Position numbers and translations under genes: made by a program | From: CAVOGJ01 sp963695405 | Lineage (GTDB): Bacteria; Planctomycetota; Planctomycetia; Pirellulales; Pirellulaceae | Reading direction: 5' to 3' | Length of the DNA stretch: 64,000 nucleotides | Assembly (NCBI GenBank): GCA_963695405.1 | Contig: CAVOGJ010000015.1 | Coordinates: 1-64,000, forward strand | Notes under the pieces: generated by a model | What the model was told of the DNA's origin: nothing | The model's database searches: none | Seen by the model: the letters and a program-made list of their open reading frames with translations, nothing else | Part shown: one piece after another, positions 1 through 11,062 of the stretch | Numbering within the stretch: the stretch's first letter is position 1 | Layout of the letters: each line of letters opens with the position of its first letter

Positions 1-4
1 TGTA

Positions 5-190
5 TTTTAACCCAGATATTGCAGTAGCCATCTACTGCGGCTTGCAAACCCTTGCTGCAACGCTTGTTTCACGATTTTGTTCCTCAACATAATAATGATT
101 ATGCCTGCGTCACAAAATCGCTCCAACTGCGCGTTTCACTGCGATTTGCGGCGCCTCGCTACGACGCCTACTGCAAAATCTGGGTTAAAA
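5..190. repeat. MITE-like inverted-repeat element
   Basis: An imperfect 23-bp inverted repeat lies at 5-27 and 168-190; 22 of 23 positions match after reverse-complementing. A second inverted repeat is nested inside, CGATTTTGT at 72-80 and ACAAAATCG at 112-120. The element is visibly more AT-rich than most of the window and holds no plausible transposase frame, so it resembles a non-autonomous mobile element or the end of a larger insertion sequence. I could not identify a clear target-site duplication. It sits just upstream of a surface-protein gene that lacks a visible start, so it may have disrupted that gene; this is inference. Confidence 0.6.
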
Positions 191-508
191 AACTATATAT
201 AATTTTTAAAAAGGTGTCAACTGTTAAACATGATATGATCAGTAATGCATTAAACGTGCATAGTCCTTAAGCTTAAAAGGAGGTTCTCCATCACCCCAAT
301 GAGCTGCTGTTATCCTCACCCCTAGCCGTTACCTGTCGTCTGTCACGTTCCTCGGTAGGAGATCTATCCATTACAAAATCTCATACATCCCCGGTCTCAT
401 TTTTCATACATCCTAAAGCCTGAAAGTAACATCTTTTCTTGGCCCTATCCGGACTCCCTCGATAAGTGTTCATCACCACCTTACGAATCTGATCCCCCCT
501 GTGGTGAT
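191..508. other. AT-rich intergenic stretch, 5' end of next gene unclear
   Basis: This stretch has low GC and no clear promoter. The reading frame of the downstream protein stays open back to about 359, where a TAG closes it, but no ATG with a ribosome binding site and no signal peptide is present. The in-frame residues from about 461 are already cysteine-rich and resemble the mature downstream protein, so the true N-terminus is either lost or hidden behind another frameshift. Confidence 0.4.
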
Positions 509-3500
509 GTGTGTGATGCGGGATCTTTTTGTGGCAATGATCTTCGTGAAGGAGATGAAGTATGTGACGGTGACGATTTGGGAGGAGAAACCTGCTACAG
601 CCAGGGTTACGTTGCAGGGAGCCGGCTGGCGTGCCTGTCTGATTGCAGCGGTTTTGATGCCATCGGTTGCATTGCAGATGATGCTGATGGGGATGGCATT
701 AGCAATATGAGCGACAATTGTCCTTATGATTCTAATCCTGATCAAAGAAACAGCGATAGCGATGACCTGGGTGGCCGCATGTGTTTCCGGCGGCGCCGCT
801 GGAACGACACTCGACCAGCTTATCATCAACGGTGATCAGCAAATCACTGGATTCTCCGTCGGCGATGTCTTTTTTGATACGAAGGACGGCGGGCTGGGCG
901 GCGACCACGGCTTTGAATTCTTACTCGCGTCCGCAACCGGCATCGACGGCGTTCGCGCCACCGTGGTGGACGGCGAGACGCAACTGATCCTCGATTTCGA
1001 GGGATTTCACGCGGGCGACCGCCTGGTGTTTGAAATCGACGTCGACGAAGTCGAGGACTACGATCCCTTCATCGAGGACCTGGCAACGATCAACGAAGGC
1101 TTTGATCCGATCACGTCCGGTGTCGAATTCCAAGGTTCGCAGTTGACCGCTCATTTCTCGGCCACCCATTTCCATGACGCGGTCGGCTCGGCCGAGTTTC
1201 GCAACCGCTATGACGAGCAGCTAGTCTCGAGCGAACTCGATTTACCGGCGGACAATGCAGGTGGACAACGTGACCGCACGGCGGCGGCGTTCATTTTGAG
1301 GTACCAGAGCAGCAGGCCATTCCAGCGGCGATCAGCGGTTATGTCTATCACGATCGCAATGATGACGGGGTCCGCGATCCAGGGGAAGAAGGACTGAGCG
1401 GAATCCGTATCGATGTTGTCCCGGTAAACACCATCGTCGCGCAGTCGGTTTTGACGGTGACGACCGATGCCGACGGATATTACCGCGTGACGGGCATTTC
1501 GCCCGGCACCTACCGGATCGTGGAAATCGCCCAGCCTGCCGGCTATCTCGACGGCCAGGATACCGCGGGCACCGTCGATGGCTTCGCGCAAGGTCAGGTC
1601 GGCAATGACGAGATTGGCGAAATCTTTCTCGGCGGCGGCGGCGTGGGACGCGAATACAATTTTGGCGAACTCGTGCCAATCACGCTCCGGGGCAACGTGC
1701 ATTTATCGACGGCCGATGGCGACTGTTTTAGCGACGACGTGGCTCACGAGCCGGTGGCCGGGGCGAAAGTCCTGCTGCTTGACGCGACCGGAACCGTCAT
1801 CGACGAGACCGTGACGGACGACCAGGGCGACTACGCATTCGAGCAGTTGCGGCCTGGTGTGTATGGACTGGTCGAAATCACGCCGGCGGGCTTGCTCGAT
1901 GGGCACGCCAGAGCGGGCGAGCTGGTGGACGCCCGTCGCAGCGGCTTGGTCAAGTCGGTGCGGACGGATCGATCAGCGGCATCCGGCTGGGGTCGGGAAA
2001 TGTCGCCGAGGGCTTCGACTTTTGCCGACGACTTGGCCGCCGTCTCCGCCTACGGCGCGAATTCGGGGCGCGGCAAGCGGGTACCGCATACCTGTTCGAA
2101 GCGACGACGGGCTTGTTTCGCGCTCCCGTTGTCTCGCCCGCTCCCCCCGCGACGAATTTTTTTGGTTACTCGCTGGCGATGAGCCCGTCTTACCTGGTGG
2201 TCGGGGCACCGCTGGTGGATGGACTGAGTGTCGACCGGGGGGCGGCGTATGTCTTTGACGCAGGCACGCTCATCGATCCCCCTCCCACCGCCTCTGCCGG
2301 GGGGCCATACACGGGCCAAGAGGGCCAGGCCATCCAGTTGGACGGTTCGGGCAGTACCGACCCGCCAAACGCGATCGAAACGCTCACGTTCGCCTGGGAC
2401 CTCGACTATGACGGAGTCACGTTCGACAGCGACGCGACCGGCGTCGCACCCCAGGTGGTCTTCGAGGATGACCTCCCGCTGCGCACCATCGCCGTCCGGG
2501 TCACCGATCTCGCCAACCAATCGTCCATTGATCTGGCCCTGTTGGAAATTTTTAATGTTGATCCCGAAATTGCGGTAAACCAGGACATCGTGGTCGTGGA
2601 CGAGGGTGACACGGCCACGAATACGGGGACGTTTTCCGACGCGGGACAGGACATCGTCACGCTTTCCGCATCCTTGGGCGTCGTCACGGACCACGGCGAC
2701 GGCACGTGGAGTTGGAGTTTTACCGCGGCCGATGGACCTGACGACAGTCAGACCGTGACAATTACCGCGACCGATGACGACGGCGGACTGGCCACGGTCC
2801 AATTTGACCTCCAGATCGACAATGCCCCACCCGCCTTGAGCGTCGATTTGCCGTCCGTCGTGCTGCCGGCGGGCGACACGGCAACCAACTCGGGCAACGT
2901 GGGGGATGCGGGCGACGACGAGATCATGCTCACCGCCACCCTGGGAGACATTGTCGACAACGGCGATGGAACGTGGTCCTGGTCGTATGAGGATCTCGAC
3001 GGCACCCTTACCCAATCAGTAACTATCACGGCGACGGACAGTGACGGCGCAGCCAGCGAGGTCTCGTTCGAACTCATCGCGGCAACGCTGATCGTGCAGC
3101 AATCCTTAGTGACCACGAATGAAGGCGAACCGGCAGCGAATGCCGGACAATATCTCCTCCCCGCGGGCGTGGAGACGGTCAGCCTGACGGCGACGTTCGG
3201 CGACGTCGTGGACCAGGGGGACGGGACCTGGGACTGGAGCTGGCTCGCCGGAGACGGCCCCGACACCTCGGGGAACGTCGAGATCACCGCCACCTATTCC
3301 GGCGGCACCGTCGCGGCCGTGAGCTTTGCCGTGGACGTCGGGAACGTGCCTCCCGAACTGGCCATCGACAACGCGACGGTGGTCGTGGACGAGGGTGACA
3401 CGGCCACGAATACGGGGACGTTTTCCGACGCGGGACAGGACATCGTCACGCTTTCCGCATCCTTGGGCGTCGTCACGGACCACGGCGACGGCACGTGGAG

Positions 3501-4715
3501 TTGGAGTTTTACCGCGGCCGATGGACCTGACGACAGTCAGACCGTGACAATTACCGCGACCGATGACGACGGCGAGCTGGCCACGGTCCAATTTGACCTC
3601 CAGATCGACAATGCCCCACCCGCCTTGAGCGTCGATTTGCCGTCCGTCGTGCTGCCGGCGGGCGACACGGCAACCAACTCGGGCAACGTGGGAGATGCGG
3701 GCGACGACGAGATCATGCTCACCGCCACCCTGGGAGACCTTGTCGACAACGGCGATGGAACGTGGTCCTGGTCGTATGAGGATCTCGACGGCACCCTTAC
3801 CCAATCAGTAACCATCACGGCGACGGACAGTGACGGCGCAGCCAGCGAGGTCTCGTTCGAACTCATCGCGGCAACGCTGATCGTGCAGCAATCCTTGGTG
3901 ACCACGAATGAAGGCGAACCGGCAGCGAATGCCGGACAATATCTCCTCCCCGCGGGCGTGGAGACGGTCAGCCTGACGGCGACGTTCGGCGACGTCGTGG
4001 ACCAGGGGGACGGGACCTGGGATTGGAGCTGGCTCGCCGGAGACGGCCCCGACACCTCGGGGAACGTCGAGATCACCGCCACCTATTCCGGCGGCGCCGT
4101 CGCGGCCGTGAGCTTTGCCGTGGACGTCGGGAACGTGCCTCCCGAACTGGCCATCGACAACGCGACGGTGGTCGTGGACGAGGGTGACACGGCCACGAAT
4201 ACGGGGACGTTTTCCGACGCGGGACAGGACATCGTCACGCTTTCCGCGTCCTTGGGCGTCGTCACGGACCAAGGAGACGGTACGTGGACCTGGAATTTTC
4301 TCGCCACCGATGTACCCGGCAATCGTCAGACGGTGACGATTACCGCGACCGACGATGACGGCGCGGAAAGTTTCGTCAGCTTTGAATTAGTGATCAACAA
4401 CCTGGCGCCGCTGCTGACGGTGGACGTAGACAGCGTGCGCGTCGCTCGCGGGCGATTGCACGCAACTCCGGGACGTTTTTCGATCTTGGCGGAGATACGG
4501 TGACGCTCACCGCCAATGTTGGCACCATTGTCGATCAGGGAGACGGCACGTGGCGGTGGACCGCCGCGACACGGCAGTTGTCAAGCCAGTTCGTCACAAT
4601 AACGGCCACCGACGCCGACGGAAGTAACAAGTCAATGGTATTCGAATTGGTCATCGTCGAACCCAGGACGATGCTCGCGCACCCTTTCGAGGAACAAGTC
4701 GGGCTGGGCGAATAG
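509..4715 (+). CDS. Giant secreted/surface multidomain protein (TSP3, SdrD-B, FG-GAP, PKD-like repeats), frameshifted
   Basis: This appears to be one long extracellular protein read in several frames. In order: a Cys-rich module with CGNDLREGDEVCDGDD (about 545-660); a thrombospondin type 3 Ca-binding repeat with DADGDGISNMSDNCP (about 680-770); an unrecognised domain (about 790-1250); SdrD-B Cna-like modules with GYVYHDRNDDGVRDPGEEG (about 1335-1960); an FG-GAP/integrin-like stretch (about 2080-2260); a PKD-like domain with ASAGGPYTG and GSGSTDP (2290-2560); then Ig-like modules that each contain DGTW (2580-4700). Shifts are inferred near 760, 1290, 1965, 2060 and 4450, where the expected sequence resumes in another frame. 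GTG 509 is only nominal, because no start or signal peptide is visible. No PEP-CTERM or dockerin sits at the C-terminus. The role is probably adhesion or surface structure; no enzymatic domain was seen. It could be a decayed gene or an error-laden assembly. Confidence 0.7.
2590..4270 (+). repeat. 789-bp near-identical coding tandem repeat, about 2.1 copies
   Basis: GGTCGTGGAC starts at 2592, 3381 and 4170, exactly 789 bp (263 codons) apart. Units 1 (2590-3378) and 2 (3379-4167) differ by only a handful of bases; unit 3 is nearly identical for about 100 bp and then diverges. Each unit encodes three modules of roughly 88 residues built on one plan: acidic start, GD-A-N-G, then TLG..VD.GDGTW.W, then VTITATD. 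The unit therefore arose by triplication of a small domain followed by a recent duplication of the triplet. Confidence 0.93.
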
Positions 4716-4721
4716 CCAAAG

Positions 4722-6175
4722 CTATGGCGGTGTGAGGAGTCGGCGGCGACCGGCACGCCAGCACATTGCCAATCCAAGCAGCAGGAGAAGCAATATCGAC
4801 GAAGGTTCGGGGATCAGCGTGCCTCCCGACGATGAGAACTTGAAGTTATTCCAGATGTTGAAGTCCGACGTGTCGACGTTGCCATCCACATTGAAGTCGC
4901 CTCCACACCATCCCGGACCGCTTGAGAACTTATTCTCATTCCAGATGTTGAAATCGGACGTATCGACGACTCCGTCGAGATTCGCGTCGCCCGGCAGAAA
5001 TGGATTCTCCGATGCCAGCGTGCGGCGCCAGCGGAAGCCAGCCAGGCACCCACGTCGGCGGGGTCGATCACTCCATCTCCGTCGATGTCAAATTCATACT
5101 TGTTGGTCCCCTCGACGATCGCGCGAGACAGCGCGTCGATGTCACGGCAGTCGTAACGGCTGTCCGCGTTGAAGTCTCCAGACGAGAGCGTGAGCGTAAA
5201 CTGGCCAAGGTCCAGGACCGCTGCAAACGCCTCCTCCGCCGTGGGCAGAATCTCCTGTGGAGGCAACTCGAACCCAGGAAAAAAGGTATTGGGCCGGAGC
5301 TCGATCGTGTAACTGTAGACACTTTGATCGCCATAGGACCAATCGATGCTGATCCCGCTGGCCAGGTAGAGTTCCGAGGCGGAAATGGGGTCGTAAAAGA
5401 TCCCGTTCACGCTCTGCATCGATGACGCCATATCGATCGCCAGCTGCTGCAACAGCGCCTGATCCGCAGGTTCGGCCGTATCCGAGTATCCGTAGGGATA
5501 CAGCACCAACTGTGAGTAAGAGTGAAAGTCAATGTTCGACACCAGGTTCTGGTTGTCATAGTAGAAGTCGCGCAAGGCCTGCGTTTCGGGTTCCGAAAAT
5601 GGACTTGGACCGCGATACGTCAGGTCATTCGGAAACGGACTGGAGCCGGAATTGAGGCCCCAGCCAACATCCCAGTTGCGATTCAGGTCCACTCCGTACA
5701 CGCCAAGTCCCACCGGACGGCGGTTCTTCCGCCATTGGCGTTCCGTGGTCCACGAGTATACGTAGCCGTCCGGATTTACAACGGGGATCACGTAGAAATC
5801 AACATCGTCCACCAATGACTGAATGCCTTCATCCACCTGGTAACGAGCCAGCAACTGCTCCGCGGCAAACATATTGGTCATGGGCGAAATCCACTCGCGA
5901 GCGTGCTGGGTTCCATTCAGCAGCACGCCGGGTCGAACCGCCCGGTCCCCACCAGGCCCCGAGATCTTGATGCCGCGAATATCTCGTCCCTCATACGACT
6001 GGCCAATCGTAAACGTTTCGACCAAGCTCGGGTAGTCATTGGCGAATTGGTCGAGTCGAGCGTTGATCGCTGCCAGGTCTTGATATTGCGTGTACCATTG
6101 GCCCCTGGCATCGGACGACGCCCCCAGCCAGAGGATCAGCCCCAGCAGACAAACGGGCAATTCGAACTTCATCAT
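4722..6175 (-). CDS. Secreted M14 zinc carboxypeptidase with dockerin-type repeats and PEP-CTERM anchor (one frameshift)
   Basis: It starts with a signal peptide (MMKFELPVCLLGLILWLG). The M14 catalytic domain shows the first zinc site in NGTQHAREW (His and Glu), a substrate-binding DLNRNW, the third zinc His in DFHSY, and the catalytic Glu in YTIELR. It should therefore release C-terminal residues from peptides outside the cytoplasm. After the enzyme domain come three dockerin-like calcium loops: DFNADSRYDCRDIDALS, DANLDGVVDTSDFNIWN and DFNVDGNVDTSDFNIWN. The last two lie beyond a frameshift near 5020. The corrected frame ends in PEPSSILLLLLLGLAMCW followed by Arg residues, a PEP-CTERM sorting tail, with TAG at 4722-4724. 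The combination suggests export and sorting to the cell surface or matrix. The shift is probably a base error, because the tail beyond it is intact. Confidence 0.88.
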
Positions 6176-6435
6176 CTTGATAATCCAGCGATGAGGATGG
6201 GACGTGCGCAGGCCCTTCGTGTGTTGTCAAATTTACGACTCAGGGTTGGTCAAAGTCGTGGCTGTGGCTGCCCAGCCGCAGTCGACCGGGGCGAGCCAAC
6301 ACTCGCTCTGCCATGGTAAACCAAGCGTGCAGAAATCGCGAGTAAAAACTCTCCTTGCCCGGCGGATGTCATGTTGCTGGTGGGACTTACCGGGATGGAA
6401 CTGGCCGTCGCGGCGCACGATGAGCCCCGCACGTT

Positions 6436-7973
6436 TTACGGAGCCAACAGGAGACGTCCAGGTGCTTCGAGGTAGCCGATCACATCATTCAAAAAGCGGG
6501 CCGCGGTGGCTCCGTCGACCAGTCGGTGGTCATACGAAAGGCTGAGAGGCATCATCAGCCGGACTTCGATTTCGTCATCGATCACCACGGGCAACTTGCG
6601 TGACTTGCCCACGAGCAGAATCGCGACCTCGGGCACATTGATGATCGGTGTGGAATAAGTGCCGCCGATCGCTCCCAGATTGCTGATCGTAAACGTGCCG
6701 CCGCGGAGGTCGTCGATCGAGAAGTTGTTATTGCGGACCCGATCCGCCATGAGGGCGATTTCCTTCGCCAGCGCGGAAATGCTCTTGGTATCCGTATTCC
6801 GCAAGGCCGGCACGACCAGCCCTCGTTCCGTATCGACCGCCAAGCCAACGTTCACGTATTGCTTGTAGATAATTTGACCGTTGGGCACATCGAACGAGGC
6901 ATTGACCAGCGGGTGTTCCCTCAAGGCCATCGAGACCGCCTTGATCAGAAATGGCATCGACGTCAGCTTGATACCCTTTTTGGCATAGTCCTGCTTGCTG
7001 GCCTGCCGAATCCCTTCCAACTCCGTGACGTCCGCGTCGTCAAAATTGGTGACGCGAGGCACACTTGACCACGATTCGTGCATTTTGGCCGCGATGGTCA
7101 TGCGAATCTTGGCTGCATTCTCGACGCTGATGGGCCCCCAGGCGTCGGTCGAAGCTTCGCCCGGGAGTACCGAAGTGTCATCGGTCTCCGGCGGCGGAGG
7201 CGGTGCCGTACGCTCGACCGATGACGGTTCCACGACGGATGGCGAGGGAGGAGCCGATTCGACGCGTGCTGGCGGCGCCGGTGCGGCAGGACTCGCCGTC
7301 GCCGCTGCGGGCGGACTCGGGGCCGCCGGTTCGGCTTGCCCCGCGAACTGACTGGCACGGCGGACCACTCCCAACACATCCTCGCGGGTGATGCGACCAT
7401 GCTCCCCCGTGCCGACGACTCGCGCCAGATCAACGCCGACTTCGCGGGCGAAGCGCCGGACGGCAGGGCCAGCCGCGATCGGCGTGTTGCCGTTCGTGTC
7501 GGGCAGCGATGGGTCGACGGCCGGTGCGGCGGGTCGGGAAGGCCCTGGTGCCACTTGTTGCGCGGCAGAGGAAGCCGACTGAGCGGGAGCGCGGCGGAGG
7601 AGGCGTTTCGGCGACCGGAGGCGGGCTGGGGGGGGATGGCGGAGCGGGGGGTGGCGTCGGGGGTGGCGTCGCGGGCGAAGCGGCGGCAGGCGGATTTTCC
7701 AACGGCAGCGCGCGACGGAGTCTCCCCTGCCGCGACCGCCGCTTCAACCGTCACCAGAACGTCACCGACCGCCACGGTTTGTCCGCGGGCGACGTGCACC
7801 TTCGCGACCGTGCCCGCCGCCGAGGCGGGAACTTCGACCGTTGCTTTGTCGGTCTCAATTTCCAGGATGCTCTGGTTCTTGCTGATGGTGTCCCCTTCGG
7901 AGACCATCACGTCCAGTACATCTCCCGATTCAATGCCCTCGCCCAGATCAGGCAGCTTGATCTCAACTCCCAT
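6436..7973 (-). CDS. aceF: Dihydrolipoamide acetyltransferase, E2 of pyruvate dehydrogenase (two frameshifts)
   Basis: This is the E2 core of the pyruvate dehydrogenase complex; it transfers acetyl groups from lipoyl-lysine to CoA. One N-terminal lipoyl domain carries the lipoylation motif EIETDKATVEVPA. A Pro/Ala-rich linker follows, then a peripheral-subunit-binding domain (AVRRFAREVGVDLARVVGTG), a second linker, and the acyltransferase domain ending in the active-site motif DHRLVDGATAARF. ATG 7973 was chosen because GAGGAG lies just upstream; the in-frame TTG 12 bases further up is less likely. Two frameshifts fall in the low-complexity linker, near 7720 and 7575. Both domains flanking them are well preserved, so sequencing error in the Pro-rich GC tract is the simplest reading. 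It is transcribed after aceE, 70 bp downstream, as expected of one operon. Confidence 0.93.
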
Positions 7974-8043
7974 CTCACTCCTCAATCATCATTGCCAGCA
8001 GCAGGCCGAACGACATCACGGATGCTCGTCGCGCGGGATGGGC

Positions 8044-10765
8044 TCAGGCGTACAGCGGATTGACCTTTTCTGGATCGACGCCCAGGCTCTTCATGGCCGC
8101 CTCGACGACCGTGCCTTCGATTTCACCGCGACGAAAGAGCTGATACAGGGTTGCGATCACAATGCACTCGGCATCGACTTCAAAATGCCGACGCAGACTT
8201 TCTCGCGTCTCGCTTCGTCCCATGCCATCGGTCCCCAAGGCGAACAAACCGCCGGGAATCCAGGGATCGATTTGTTCGGCCAGGGCCTGCACGAAATCGG
8301 ACGCGGCGATGAAGGGACCCTGTTGATCCCGGATCAACTGCTCCAGATACGACTGACGTCGCTCCTCGGTCGGATGCAACATGTTCCATCGTTCGCAAGC
8401 GCGGGCCTCGCGCCGCAATTCGGTGTAACTGGTCACGCTCCAGACGTTGCTGGAAATTTGAAATTCGTCAGCCAGAATCTTCTGGGCCGCCAGACAACTG
8501 CGCAGAATGGCTCCGCTGCCCAGCAGTTGCACGTGGAGTGGTCCGGCCTCGACGGTCGTCAGTCGATACATGCCCTTGATGATGCCTTCTTCCACACCCT
8601 CCGGCATGGCCGGCATCAGGTAGTTCTCATTCTCCACCATCATGTAGTAGATCGCCGTTTCGCCATCTTCGTACAGCCGTTTCAGACCGTCCAGGACAAT
8701 GACGGCCATTTCGTAGGCATAGGCCGGATCGTAGGCCCGCACGGTGGGAAAGGCGATGGCATTCAGCAGGCTGTGTCCGTCCTGGTGTTGCAGCCCCTCG
8801 CCGTTCAGGGTGGTGCGTCCCGCGGTGCCACCGATCAGGAAGCCCTTCGCCCGCATGTCCGCAGCCGCCCAGATCAAGTCGCCGATCCGCTGGAAACCGA
8901 ACATCGAGTAGTAGATGAAGAACGGAATCATGTTGATGCCGTGCTGGCAGTAGGCGGTCCCGGCCGCAATGAACGAAGCCATCGATCCGGCCTCGGTGAT
9001 GCCTTCTTCCAGGATCTGACCGTTCTCCGCTTCCTTGTAGTACATCAATTGATCGGAATCGACCGGTTCGTACAGTTGTCCCGCGTGGGCGTAGATGCCG
9101 ACCTGGCGAAACATGCCTTCCATGCCGAAGGTCCGCGATTCGTCCGGCACGATCGGCACGACGTGCTTGCCAATCTTCTTGTCCTTGCAGAGCTTACTCA
9201 GCAGCCGCACGAAGCCCATGGTCGTGGACATTGGCTTCTCGCCGCTGCCCGCCAGGAATTCTTGGTATTCCTCCAGTCGCGGCACCTCGGTGCGGGGATG
9301 CGCCGTCGGTCGACTGGGGACATATCCGCCCAGCTCTGTCCGTCGCTCCCGCAGGTAACTTCATTTCGACACTGTCGTCGGGCGGGCGATAAAAGGGTGC
9401 CTTGGCGACTTCTTCGTCGGAAATCGGAATGCCAAAGCGGCTGCGGAATTCCCGCAGTTCTTCTTCATTCGCTTTCTTCTTGTTGTGCGCGATGTTCTTG
9501 CCTTCGCCGACTTCGCCCAGCCCGTAGCCTTTGATCGTCTTGGCCAGAATGACCGTCGGCCGACCATTTCGCAACTCGGTCGTTTTTTGATATGCCGCGA
9601 AGACCTTTTCCGGATCGTGACCGCCGCGTCGCATCCGTTCCAGCTTGTCGTCCGAGTAGCTCTCCGACCAGCTCCAGCAGCTCGGGATACTTTCCGAAGA
9701 AATGTTCGCGAATATAGGCGCCGGGCATCGCCGTGTACTTCTGATACTGGCCATCGACCACTTCGCCCATCCGCTTCACCAGCAGTCCGCTTTCGTCATC
9801 GTCCAGCAGCGGATCCCAGTCGTTCCCCCAGATGACCTTGATGACGTTCCAGCCGGCACCGCGGAAAATGCCCTCCAGTTCCTGGATGATCTTGCCGTTG
9901 CCACGGACCGGGCCATCCAGCCGCTGCAGATTGCAGTTGATCACAAAGATCAGATTGTCCAGCTGTCTCGCGAGCCGCCAGCGTGATCGCGCCCAGCGAC
10001 TCGGGTTCGTCGCATTCACCGTCGCCGAGAAACGCCCAGACCCGCGAATGCTCGGTGTCTTTGATCCCGCGATCGTGCAGATAGCGATTAAAGCGAGCCT
10101 GGTAGATGGCCATGATCGGAGCCAGTCCCATCGAGACGGTCGGGAATTCCCAGAAGTCGGGCATCAGCCAGGGATGCGGATAGGAGGAAAGTCCACCCTT
10201 GGGACTGCAGTTCGCGGCGAAAGCACTCCAGATTTTCTTCGCTCAGCCGCCCTTCGAGAAAGGCGCGGGCGTAGATGCCGGGCGATGCATGACCTTGAAA
10301 ATAGATCTGATCGCCACTGTAACCATCCTCGCCGCGTCCCCGAAAGAAATGATTGAAGGCAACTTCGTACAGCGTCGCGGCCGAGGCGTACGTCGAAATG
10401 TGACCGCCAATGCCATCAAACTGTTTGTTGGCCCGGACCACCATGGCCATCGCGTTCCAGCGAATGATGCTCTTGATCCGCCGTTCGATCTCACGATTTC
10501 CCGGAAAACGCGGCTGTTCGTCGGCCGGAATCGTGTTGATGTAGGGGGTCACGGTCGAGAGCGGCAGCGTGACGCCCAATTGACCAGCCCGATTGCGCAG
10601 CGTTTGGATCAGATAGCTGGCTCGTTCCGGCCCGCGACTCTCCAACACGTATTCCAACGAGTCGAGCCACTCCTTGGTTTCCATGGGATCGATGTCGATC
10701 GAATGGGCTCCTGCCAGGAGAGACGCCTGCGCCTCGCCATCTCCGACTATTTTGGCATCCGCCAT
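8044..10765 (-). CDS. aceE: Pyruvate dehydrogenase E1, homodimeric AceE type (four frameshifts)
   Basis: AceE decarboxylates pyruvate with thiamine diphosphate and acetylates the E2 lipoyl group. The chain runs to about 900 residues, the usual AceE length. It contains RRIKSIIRWNAMAMVVRANK, GGHISTYASAATLYEV, the TPP/metal motif GDGECDEPES, NCNLQRLDGPVRGNGKIIQE, TIKGYGLGE and the C-terminal transketolase-like part. ATG 10765 is preceded by GAGGT. The frame changes near 10190, 9975, 9665 and 9355, and the expected AceE sequence resumes each time with one base added or removed; at 9355, dropping one T restores KYLRERRTELGGYVPSR. Four independent lesions in a central metabolic gene with otherwise perfect domains argue for consensus errors. 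The next gene, aceF, belongs to the same complex; lpdA lies 297 bp upstream on the same strand. Confidence 0.94.
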
Positions 10766-11062
10766 GGTGTGACCTCTTTTCACGCCTAGAAACGAACGGC
10801 GACCGGCGCCCCGGGCCACGAGCCCACCTTGCGTCCTGTCCCCGTCGAACCTCGAACCAGACTTCCCTGCCCCGCAGGGGAAGGCCCCCAACAGACCATC
10901 ATGCTACCAAGGCGAATCCCAGATATCGTTCGCCACAAGGCAGGGGATGCAGCGAAAATAGAGCGAGTTGCCGACGTGACTATTGTTTCCCACAGCCCGC
11001 GGGGCGTAAAGGTCGGATAGCCACGATAAGCGGAAAGTCTGAAATTGTTGCTCAAGAACAAC

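Noticed and set aside
2050..3804. Minus-strand frames with repeated GKGAVEILIRPG-type peptides
   Set aside because: They are antisense shadows of the 789-bp coding repeat on the plus strand.
7336..9534. Long plus-strand open frame of 732 codons
   Set aside because: It lies antisense to aceE/aceF, whose domains are unmistakable; long antisense frames are common in GC-rich coding DNA.
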